Source of the DNA: an uncultured Holophagaceae bacterium
GTDB lineage: Bacteria > Acidobacteriota > Holophagae > Holophagales > Holophagaceae
Assembly: GCA_903876615.1 (NCBI GenBank)
Contig: CAIRAS010000268.1
Span: 1 to 14,226 of the forward strand
Length of the DNA stretch: 14,226 nt
Direction of reading: 5' to 3'
Below the pieces are notes generated by a model. That model searched no databases. It worked only from the letters and a program-made list of their open reading frames with translations, and was not told the DNA's origin. The translations under genes and the position numbers were made by a program. Position 1 is the stretch's first letter; each line of letters opens with the position of its first letter. Positions 5,998-12,463 of the stretch are shown here, piece by piece.

Positions 5998-8532
5998 GGG
6001 GTGGGCGATGCCAGACCCTTTGGCGGCCTTCCAGTGGTAGACCACGGGTTCGTGGGTCATGGCTGCCCCGGTCGCGCTATGGCAGGTGAGGGCGCAACCG
6101 CCGTCCCCCTCTTTGTTGGTGGCCGTGATGGTGTAGGTGGCAGCCCCCCCGGTGATCGGATAGGTCGCATTGGTGAGTTTGAACTTGATGGTTTCGCTGG
6201 GGAGTTTGTTGGTGCTGCTGACCGCGGTGTCGTTGAGCTCCGCGAAGTGTTTTACCGCCCCGTTGCTGGTATTGGCAGAGCTCATGTCATGGCAGATGGT
6301 GCAGTCGAGGGTGCCGGCTGAGGCATGAGTGCCCCAGGCGTGACGGCCGATGGCGTCGTTGTATTGGGAAGTCGTGGCATTCCCGTTGATCGCATGACAT
6401 ACGGAGCACTGGGTGGTCGACACAATCGTGCCCGTGCGCCAATTGGGCGAAACCTGGCCGCCGTGGCAGCTGACGGCGCCACAGGTGAGGGCGGTGGGGT
6501 TGAAACTCGCCGAACCGCCGCTCTGGGCGTTGAAAGTCGCATCGATGGCGACACTGCCGGGTCCCGTGGGGGCCCCGTTTCGGGTATTGGCGTTGGCATA
6601 GTGGGTCGCGGTGCCCGTGCCGCTGCCGACATGGCAGGAGTTGCAGGTGAGCGTGGTGGGCAGGCCCATGTGCTTGGGATGACTGCCGGCGATGCTGGGG
6701 ACCGCACTGCCGGTGGGACCAGCGGGAAGCCCCGGGGCACCCACATGGCAGGACAGGCAGGTGCTGGCTCCGGTGGCAGTGGCGGTGGGATCAGCCAGCG
6801 TATGGCAGACCATGCAGGCAGGCGCACCCGGGCTAGGAGATGCTCCGACGGCCATGCCGTGGCAGGTGCCGCAGTCCGTCGTGAAGACGGCGGCAGTCGC
6901 CGTCAGGTGTCCGTTACCCGCGGTGTCATTGGGGCTCGTGGCCAGGAACGGCACCGCATGGGGGGCCCCGGAGGACTGCCAAGTGTCGAGCGGCCCGGTA
7001 TGAACATGGGTGTGGCAGGTCAGAGCACAGGTGCCATTCCCCTGGGTCGCGGAGGTCACGGTATAGGTGCCGGGTTGGATGGCGGCCTCAAAGACGATGG
7101 TGCCACCGGGCAGCTGATCAGCAGGGGTGCCGGTGCCCGTTCCGTCCACAGCCCGCGTGTCCAGGTATTTGAAGTGGGCCAGGGCACCTTGGGAGCCGTT
7201 TGCCATGTTGTGGCAGGTGGTACAGGTGATGCTATTGGCAGCCTTGGTGGCATCGTGGGTGCCAAGGCTGTGGCGACCAAAGGCGTCGTTGAACTGGGTG
7301 ATCGTGCCGGCACTGGCCGCAACTGCGTGGCAGACGGTGCACTGGGTGCTGGAGTTGATGGTGCCGTTCTGCCAGCCCGGGGTGAGCTGGCCCCCGTGAC
7401 AGCTGACGTTTGAGCAGGTGAGCGCGGTCGGCGAGTAGGCGGGGGCGACCCCAGACATGGCGGTGTAGATGGCGTCCATGCTGACGGGCACAGGTCCCGT
7501 CGGCACGCTGATTCGGGCATTGGCGTTGGTGTAGTGGATGGCGGTGCCCGCCCCGCTGCCGGCATGGCAGGTGTCGCAGGTCAGCGCCGTGGCCAGGGCC
7601 ATGTGTTTCGCATGGGCTCCCGCGATACTTGGGAAGCCGGGACCACTCGGCCCATTCGTCGCCACGCCAGTGCCAGCATGGCAGGAGAGACAGGTGCCGG
7701 AGCCCTTGCCCGTGGATACGGGATCCGCCAGCCGGTGGCAAGTGATGCAGAGCGGGGCCGTCGCCATGGGCGCGGTCCCGGTGTAGGCATGGCAGGTGGC
7801 GCAGTCCGTGGTGAAGGCGGTGGCAGTGGCCGTCAGGTGGCCATTGTTCAGCGTATCGGTCTGCCCGGCCAGGAAGGGTACCGGATGGGGGGCCGTGTTG
7901 GCACCGTGGCAGAGGGTGGCGTTGTAGCAGCCGGGCTGGGTGTTGGCCGGCGCAGGCGCCGAAGGATGCCCAGCGGGGTTGTTGGGCGAGCCCAGATAGT
8001 GGCACTGGGCACAGGTGACGGCATTGGAGGGATCGGTGGTGGCATGCGACAGGACGGAGCCGCCCGAGACCCGCCAGGGCTTGACCGGATGCGGTGCCTT
8101 CGCGCCGTGGCAGGTCACGCAGGCATTGGCCGAGCCGCCACCGGAGAAGTCCTTCGCGTGGCAGATCTGGCAGGAGACGAGGCTGCCACCCACGGTGGTG
8201 GCCGCGGCCTTGGCCTTGACGCCGTGGATGCCGGCGCCGGCCCACCCGGGAGCAGCCTGGTGATGGCAGCCCGTGGTCATGCAGGTCGGGATGCCGCTGC
8301 CCACCTTGAGGACGGAGATCTCATGGCACCGGGTGCAGGTATCGATGCTGGCGATGGCACTGCCGGGGTGGGTGTCGATCCACCCTGCCGCATGGTAGTT
8401 GCCGTAGTAGGTGGCAATCCCGGTTCCGGCCTTGGAGCCGCCGCAGCCGACCAAGGCCACCAGGCAGACAAACAGACATCCGAGGAGCCCCCGAAGGCCT
8501 GCCTGTTGGTTCCAGTTCCGATTCCTGTTCAT
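5032..8532 (-). CDS. 30-haem outer-surface multihaem c-type cytochrome lipoprotein
   Basis: An 1166-residue lipoprotein. A short basic N-terminus and hydrophobic stretch end in the lipobox LVGC (lipidated C30). I count 30 haem c motifs from C66-TRC-H70 to C1149-ALAC-H1154: 22 CX2CH, 4 CX4CH (C84, C373, C684, C1024), 3 CX3CH (C502, C813, C1149) and 1 CX5CH (C202). The first six form an N-terminal section; the other 24 form three repeats of eight, each ordered X2, X2, X2, X2, X4, X2, X2, X3. The recurring CSNVSCHGGQ..PGWQ...CTVCH segment matches the CxxxxCH...CxxCH domain named for Geobacter cytochromes (TIGR01904). Each repeat also carries about eight non-motif histidines (NGH, HPKH, HYxNAN, GRH, GTH, HF), suiting bis-His ligation. 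The frame opens at 8619, but ATG 8532 is chosen because the lipoprotein signal begins there; its Shine-Dalgarno is poor. First gene of the operon. Extracellular electron transfer is inference. Confidence 0.93.
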   Translation of the reverse strand: MNRNRNWNQQAGLRGLLGCLFVCLVALVGCGGSKAGTGIATYYGNYHAAGWIDTHPGSAIASIDTCTRCHEISVLKVGSGIPTCMTTGCHHQAAPGWAGAGIHGVKAKAAATTVGGSLVSCQICHAKDFSGGGSANACVTCHGAKAPHPVKPWRVSGGSVLSHATTDPSNAVTCAQCHYLGSPNNPAGHPSAPAPANTQPGCYNATLCHGANTAPHPVPFLAGQTDTLNNGHLTATATAFTTDCATCHAYTGTAPMATAPLCITCHRLADPVSTGKGSGTCLSCHAGTGVATNGPSGPGFPSIAGAHAKHMALATALTCDTCHAGSGAGTAIHYTNANARISVPTGPVPVSMDAIYTAMSGVAPAYSPTALTCSNVSCHGGQLTPGWQNGTINSSTQCTVCHAVAASAGTITQFNDAFGRHSLGTHDATKAANSITCTTCHNMANGSQGALAHFKYLDTRAVDGTGTGTPADQLPGGTIVFEAAIQPGTYTVTSATQGNGTCALTCHTHVHTGPLDTWQSSGAPHAVPFLATSPNDTAGNGHLTATAAVFTTDCGTCHGMAVGASPSPGAPACMVCHTLADPTATATGASTCLSCHVGAPGLPAGPTGSAVPSIAGSHPKHMGLPTTLTCNSCHVGSGTGTATHYANANTRNGAPTGPGSVAIDATFNAQSGGSASFNPTALTCGAVSCHGGQVSPNWRTGTIVSTTQCSVCHAINGNATTSQYNDAIGRHAWGTHASAGTLDCTICHDMSSANTSNGAVKHFAELNDTAVSSTNKLPSETIKFKLTNATYPITGGAATYTITATNKEGDGGCALTCHSATGAAMTHEPVVYHWKAAKGSGIAHPSPFRYADLSTGGNSHQTVTSAQFTAECKTCHDENNPASTQPGPTCTKCHTAGSPLAAGKTAGTCLSCHVGANFGTQGPSDTTAAWPSLVGSHPKHLALATFTRATPALPGTLAAAKFPACEACHVGSVPGDASNTHYSNANKLVTSPKLSAPGAVGIDPTFNSQGSTAGFTSSATAFTCSNISCHGGQTTPGWQTGSNPVNTTTYCIACHKTQTSSGGVVTNPEFNDLTGRHTASEHKQTCDYCHSMTVAKPGAQNHFKYLDTSAVSGISGTPADQLPSDTILFGSVVTGSKTYTPTTAGRGGCALACHGKTHTTSGNIWN
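5998..6957 (-). repeat. Octahaem repeat 2 of the multihaem cytochrome
   Basis: Haem motifs in order are CGTCH, CMVCH, CLSCH, CNSCH, CGAVSCH (6463-6483), CSVCH, CTICH and CALTCH (6079-6096). The segment between the seventh and eighth motifs is longer than in repeat 1. Confidence 0.9.
6958..7885 (-). repeat. Octahaem repeat 1 of the multihaem cytochrome
   Basis: Begins near PVPFLAG and ends before the next PHAVPFLA. Haem motifs in order are CATCH, CITCH, CLSCH, CDTCH, CSNVSCH (7396-7416), CTVCH, CTTCH and CALTCH (7012-7029). It is closest to repeat 2, with shared tracts such as NGHLTATA.xFTTDC and CLSCHxG. Confidence 0.9.
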
Positions 8533-8756
8533 GGGGACACCCAAGAATGGCTGGCGGCGCGTAACTGAAGGCGCTGGCGGCGGGAGAAAGAAGGTGTAGC
8601 TCGCGGAGGGTTCTAGCATCCATCGTCATGACGCGGCAAAGTCATGAGTGTTCCAGGGGGGTTGTCTCAGGACAGTCCCCGGAGTTGATTAGAATGAAGT
8701 TTAGACAAGCATTGCTGCTGCAAGACTAGTCCACTATCGCGCCAGATTCCAACAGA

Positions 8757-8774
8757 ACCAATTATCCAATTGGT
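8757..8774. promoter_or_regulatory. Perfect inverted repeat, candidate operator
   Basis: ACCAATT, spacer ATCC, AATTGGT: 7-bp arms, AT-rich, between the two divergent transcription units. The symmetry suits a dimeric regulator such as the NarL-type protein encoded at 11819-12460, but no binding is shown. Confidence 0.35.
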
Positions 8775-8784
8775 CGCCCATTGC

Positions 8785-8800
8785 TAGACCGTACGATCTA
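8785..8800. promoter_or_regulatory. Near-perfect 16-bp palindrome, candidate operator
   Basis: TAGACCGTACGATCTA, centred on CGTACG, with one mismatched pair. It ends 12 bp upstream of the proposed -35 of the kinase promoter, a plausible site for activation or autoregulation. It shares TAGAC with the sequence at 8702-8706. Confidence 0.35.
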
Positions 8801-8811
8801 AGCCTTCCTCG

Positions 8812-8838
8812 TTGATCCCACGGGGGTTATGGCATAAT
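8812..8838 (+). promoter_or_regulatory. Probable sigma-70-type promoter of the two-component system
   Basis: TTGATC (8812-8817) and CATAAT (8833-8838), with 15 bp between them. TG at the extended -10 position (TGGCATAAT) could compensate for the short spacer. Transcription would start about 5 nt before ATG 8850, giving a nearly leaderless mRNA, which agrees with the absence of a Shine-Dalgarno sequence. Confidence 0.5.
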
Positions 8839-8849
8839 CTTCAGCTTCC

Positions 8850-11822
8850 ATGTCCGCACAGTTTGCAGGAAACCGATCTTCCCGCCCAGGCGCTTTTCGG
8901 TGCCTTGCATTCCTACTGCCCTGGCTCTGGGCCACGGTCCTGGCCTTCGCCCTCGACCCGGACCGGCCCCTAGCCACCCACGCGCATCGCTCCTGGCGCA
9001 GCGAGGACGGCCTGCTCCAAGACACCGCCGTGGCCCTCCTTGAGAGCAAGGACGGCTTCCTCTGGGTGGGCACCGAGGCGGGCTTGGTCCGGTTCGATGG
9101 CGCCAACTTCGAGCACCACTCCCGAGTGGAGGAGCCCACCTTTGTTCACAACCGGATCCAGGCGCTGGCCGAAGGTGAGCGCGGTGCTCTCTGGATCGCC
9201 CCCTCAGAACCAGGACTCTACCTGTTCGATCAGGGGCTTATGCACACCCTGGGCTCGGAAGCAGGCCTCCCGGACCTTCCCATCCGGCGCCTGCTGAGGG
9301 ACCGTGCTGGCACGCTCTGGGCCGCTCCCACCGAGGGCCCCCTGCTGCGGTATGACGGGAAGCGGTTCCAAACGGTGCCCTCGGATGCCGCCCACCTGCG
9401 CATCCGCGCCCTGGCGGAGGATCCGGAGGGTGGCCTCTGGGTGGGAACCGCTGGCTCCGGCCTCTGGCGCCTGCGGGAGGGCCGTCTGGTGCTGGCCGCG
9501 CTGACCGCCGCGGAGATCACCGCCTTGGAGATCGGCACCGACGGGGACGTCTGGGTCGGCACCCGGGCCCAGGGCCTGTTCACCCTTGCGGATGGCCGGC
9601 TGTGGGCGCCGCCCTGGGTGCGCGGGCTGCCGGCGCAGGGCATCAGCGCCCTCCGGCTGGATCGTGAGGGCAGCCTCTGGATCGGCCTGGAGCAGGCCGG
9701 GCTGTACCGCCGAACCCCGGCCGGGCGCCTGGAGGCCATGCCGGGTTCAGCGGGCGTGCGCAGCACCCCCCTCGCCCTGCTGGAGGACAGCTCCGGCGCC
9801 CTGTGGGCTGGCACTGAACACCACGGTCTGCATGTTCTCTATCCCGTTCCGTTCCGGGGTCTCCCCCTGGTCGGCGCCCCTCCCGAGGAGCCCCTCGGGA
9901 TGGTCTGCCAGGACACCACGGGCACGGTCTGGTGCCTAACAGCAGACCACGCCCTGGGCATGGTCCGGCCGGGCCAGGTGGAGCGGGCACCCCGGAGCAG
10001 CCAGCCCAACGCCCCGATCACGGCCCTCTGGCCTCGCCAAGCCGGGGGCCTCTGGCTGGGCACGCGGAAAGGTGAACTCTACACCCTGGACCGGGGCCGC
10101 CTGCAGCGTGTCGACTGGCCCCAGGGCCCCCGGGCGGACACCCTCCTCACGATCTTCGAGGATGCCCAGCGGGTGCTGTGGGTTGCCACGGCCCGGCAGG
10201 GCTTGTTCCGGATTCCGCCCGGTGGTTCCCCCCTGCTCTTCCCGACCGTCCAGGGGGTCGTGGCCATGGCTGGTGGCGGCGCGCAGCCCCTGTACCTCGC
10301 CAGTCCCACCCAGGGCCTCGGCATCGTGGAAACCGGCCAGGTGCGCTGGCTGGGCCGGGCCGAAGGGCTGGGCTCCGCGGGCGTCCAGTCGCTCCACCTG
10401 AGCGAGGACGGCAACCTCTGGCTCGGTACCGGAGAGGGCCTCCGGCGCTACCGGGATGGCCAGTTCCAGCCCATCCCCGACCACGCCGCGCCCCTCCTGC
10501 TCGCCATCCACGCCATCCTCGAGGACCGCACCGGGCGCCTGTGGCTGAGCACGGGCCAGGGCGTGTTCCGGATCCCCCGGGAGGCCCTCCTGCGGAGCCA
10601 CCGCGAGCCAGGCACGCTGCCCATCATGGTCTTCGACCAGCACGACGGCATGCCCTCCCGCGAGACCCTGAGCAGCCCCCAGCCCGCCGCCTGGCTCACC
10701 CGCGAAGGAGCGCTCTACTTCCCCACCAGCCGGGGGCTGTCCCGGCTGGACGGCGACACCCGCGCACCGAAGGGCCCCCGGCTCCGCCTGCTCCTGCTGA
10801 AGGCCGAAGCCGACGAAACGATCCTCTCGGAGGCCCGCCCCATCCTGGTTCCCCCGGGGACCCACCGCTTCGAGATCTACTACACCGCCACCTCCCTGAC
10901 GCGGGCCGCCAAGGTCCGCTTCCGCTACCGGCTCGAGGGGTTGGAGCAGGCCTGGAACGAGGTGGGGGAGCGCCGCTTCGCCGCCTACTCGAACCTGCCC
11001 CCGGGTTCCTACCGGTTCGTGGTCCAGGCCTGGCGGCTGGACGACGAGAGCCGTCCCGAGGAGTGCATGATAGACGTCCGGGTGCAGCCTTTCCTGCACC
11101 AGCGACCGACCTTCTGGGTGCTCTGCGGGCTTGCCGCCGTGGCTTTCGGCTGGTGGCTGCTGCGCCTCCGGCTTCAGCAGATGGAGGCCCGGTCTGCCGT
11201 CCTCGCCGAGCGGAACCGCATCGCCCGGGAGATCCACGACCATCTCGCCCAGGGCTTCACCGGCGTTCTCCTGCAGCTGGAAGCCGCGGAGGCCAAGCTC
11301 ACCCGCATGGAGGGTGATCCAACGCCGGTCCTCACGCGCATCGAGCACGCCCGGAACCTGGCTGCGGACAGCCTCCAGGAGGCCCGCCGCTCGGTCATGA
11401 CCCTCAGCCCCCGGAAGCCCGAGGGCAAGGACCTCCTGGGCTCCCTGCGGGCCCTGGCCGACCGCCTGCTGGCGGGAACGGAGATCCGGGTGGAGCTGGC
11501 CCTCACCGGGGAACCGCGGCCGCTCCGCAGCCAGCTGGAGGAGGATCTCCTCCGCATGGCCCAGGAGCTGCTGACCAATGCCCTGCGGCACGGCAAGGCG
11601 CGGTGGGTGCGCATCGTCCTGCAGTTCGAGGGACGGCTGGTGCACCTCAGCATCGAAGATGACGGCCGCGGCTTCGATCCCTCTGTCAGCCCAGCCGGCT
11701 ATGGCATGCGCAGCATCCGTGAGAGCCTCAAGACGCTGCGGGGGCACCTTGACGTCGACAGCACCCCTGGTTTCGGCTCCCGCATCACCCTCACCGTGCC
11801 CATCCGAAGGTGGCCTCTATGA
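8850..11822 (+). CDS. Sensor histidine kinase with two-component regulator propeller and Y_Y_Y domains
   Basis: A 990-residue membrane sensor kinase. A hydrophobic signal/anchor lies at about 18-35. The large sensor region contains 14 propeller strand motifs of the type LWVGTxxGLxRxxxG (first FLWVGTEAGLVRFDG, last ALYFPTSRGLSRLDG), enough for two seven-bladed propellers. A Y_Y_Y domain follows (about 645-735; RFRYRLEGLEQAWNEVG, YSNLPPGSYRFVVQA), then a membrane helix (about 755-771). The kinase core has a HisKA_3 dimerisation helix with phospho-acceptor H796 in REIHDHLAQGFTG, an N box around N910 (QELLTNALRHG) and G boxes DDGRGFDP and GYGMRS. No receiver domain is fused. It overlaps the response-regulator gene by ATGA, so the two form a cognate pair. 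The start is fixed by lack of another in-frame start near the signal sequence; there is no Shine-Dalgarno. The ligand is unknown. Divergence from the cytochrome operon suggests it controls that operon. Confidence 0.95.
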   Translation: MSAQFAGNRSSRPGAFRCLAFLLPWLWATVLAFALDPDRPLATHAHRSWRSEDGLLQDTAVALLESKDGFLWVGTEAGLVRFDGANFEHHSRVEEPTFVHNRIQALAEGERGALWIAPSEPGLYLFDQGLMHTLGSEAGLPDLPIRRLLRDRAGTLWAAPTEGPLLRYDGKRFQTVPSDAAHLRIRALAEDPEGGLWVGTAGSGLWRLREGRLVLAALTAAEITALEIGTDGDVWVGTRAQGLFTLADGRLWAPPWVRGLPAQGISALRLDREGSLWIGLEQAGLYRRTPAGRLEAMPGSAGVRSTPLALLEDSSGALWAGTEHHGLHVLYPVPFRGLPLVGAPPEEPLGMVCQDTTGTVWCLTADHALGMVRPGQVERAPRSSQPNAPITALWPRQAGGLWLGTRKGELYTLDRGRLQRVDWPQGPRADTLLTIFEDAQRVLWVATARQGLFRIPPGGSPLLFPTVQGVVAMAGGGAQPLYLASPTQGLGIVETGQVRWLGRAEGLGSAGVQSLHLSEDGNLWLGTGEGLRRYRDGQFQPIPDHAAPLLLAIHAILEDRTGRLWLSTGQGVFRIPREALLRSHREPGTLPIMVFDQHDGMPSRETLSSPQPAAWLTREGALYFPTSRGLSRLDGDTRAPKGPRLRLLLLKAEADETILSEARPILVPPGTHRFEIYYTATSLTRAAKVRFRYRLEGLEQAWNEVGERRFAAYSNLPPGSYRFVVQAWRLDDESRPEECMIDVRVQPFLHQRPTFWVLCGLAAVAFGWWLLRLRLQQMEARSAVLAERNRIAREIHDHLAQGFTGVLLQLEAAEAKLTRMEGDPTPVLTRIEHARNLAADSLQEARRSVMTLSPRKPEGKDLLGSLRALADRLLAGTEIRVELALTGEPRPLRSQLEEDLLRMAQELLTNALRHGKARWVRIVLQFEGRLVHLSIEDDGRGFDPSVSPAGYGMRSIRESLKTLRGHLDVDSTPGFGSRITLTVPIRRWPL

Positions 11823-12460
11823 CCCCAGACTCGACCGAACTCATTCGCCTCCTCATCGTGGACGACCATCCGATCGTGCGCGACGGCCTGGTGGCGATCC
11901 TCCATGAAGGTGAGCCGGACCTGGAGGTTGTGGGCGAGGCTGGCGACGGCAACGAAGCGGTGGTGGCCTGGCGGAAGCTGCGGCCCACGGTGACCATCAT
12001 GGACCTCCAGCTACCGGGACAGACCGGGGTCGAGGCCATCAAGGCCATCCGCCGGGAGGATCCCGAGGCCCGGGTGCTGGTGCTCACCACCTTTGATGGC
12101 GATGCGGACATCCAGCGCGCCCTCGAGGCCGGCGCTCGCGGCTACCTGCTCAAGAACGTGCGCAGGGCGGCCCTGATCGAAGCCGTCCGGGCGGTGGCGG
12201 CAGGCCAGCGCTACCTGCCGCCAGCCACAGCGGCCCGACTGGTGGAGGCCATGGAGGCCGAGCGCCTCACCGCCCGGGAGCTCGACGTGCTGCGCCTGCT
12301 CGCCCAGGGCGAGCGCAACCGCGAGATCGCCAAGACCCTCGGCCTAGCCGAGCCCACGGTGAAGATCCACGTGAATAACCTGCTGCGGAAGCTCGAGGCC
12401 AAGGACCGGACGGAGGCGACCGTGATCGCCCTCCGGCGCGGCCTCATCCATCTGGCCTGA
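11819..12460 (+). CDS. NarL/FixJ-family response regulator
   Basis: A 213-residue cytoplasmic transcription factor. The receiver domain (about 8-125) has the acidic pair D15/D16, phospho-acceptor D62 (IMDLQLPG), T90 and K112 (YLLKN). The C-terminal LuxR-type helix-turn-helix (about 150-213) contains LTARELDVLRLLAQGERNRE and PTVKIHVNNLLRKL. ATG 11819 is chosen over an in-frame GTG at 11810 because it makes the usual ATGA overlap with the kinase stop and has AAGGTGG 5 nt upstream. Phosphorylation by the neighbouring kinase is strongly implied by this overlap and by the matching HisKA_3/NarL families. The stop lies 3 bp from the stop of the convergent rny gene, leaving no room for a terminator between them. 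Direct control of the cytochrome operon is inference. Confidence 0.95.
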   Translation: MTPDSTELIRLLIVDDHPIVRDGLVAILHEGEPDLEVVGEAGDGNEAVVAWRKLRPTVTIMDLQLPGQTGVEAIKAIRREDPEARVLVLTTFDGDADIQRALEAGARGYLLKNVRRAALIEAVRAVAAGQRYLPPATAARLVEAMEAERLTARELDVLRLLAQGERNREIAKTLGLAEPTVKIHVNNLLRKLEAKDRTEATVIALRRGLIHLA

Positions 12461-12463
12461 GGC

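Larger units (their letters stand above)
8533..8849. promoter_or_regulatory. Divergent control region between cytochrome operon and two-component system
   Basis: 317 bp without a supported gene, and visibly lower in GC around 8690-8840 than the flanking genes. It contains several short palindromes: CGTCATGACG (8624-8633) with a second GTCATGA at 8641-8647; GACTAGTC (8724-8731); ACCAATT-ATCC-AATTGGT (8757-8774); and TAGACCGTACGATCTA (8785-8800, one mismatched pair). A plus-strand promoter is visible next to the kinase start. I could not pick a convincing minus-strand promoter for the cytochrome operon, whose leader lies here. I looked for a c-di-GMP riboswitch core and did not see one. Confidence 0.6.

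Noticed and set aside
5794..8568. Several long plus-strand frames opposite the multihaem cytochrome (for example 6325-7413 and 7534-8568)
   Set aside because: They mirror the repeated cytochrome code, with Gly/Ala/Arg-rich translations and no motif; the minus-strand frame carries 30 ordered haem motifs.
8533..8619. Longer start of the 30-haem cytochrome at ATG 8619
   Set aside because: It would add 29 residues before the lipoprotein signal peptide and prevent a normal N-terminal signal; ATG 8532 gives basic residues, hydrophobic core and lipobox in order.
8533..8756. c-di-GMP (GEMM) riboswitch in the cytochrome operon leader
   Set aside because: Looked for because such riboswitches precede cytochrome genes in Geobacter; the conserved core segments are not visible on the minus strand.
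8829..8846. Sigma-54-like TGGCAT...TTCAGC upstream of the kinase
   Set aside because: The GG-to-GC spacing is one base too long and the -12 element does not match TTGC; the extended -10 reading fits better.
9936..11747. 603-codon open frame antisense to the sensor kinase
   Set aside because: High-GC shadow of a well-supported gene; composition rich in G, A, P and E without recognisable motifs, and no start signals.
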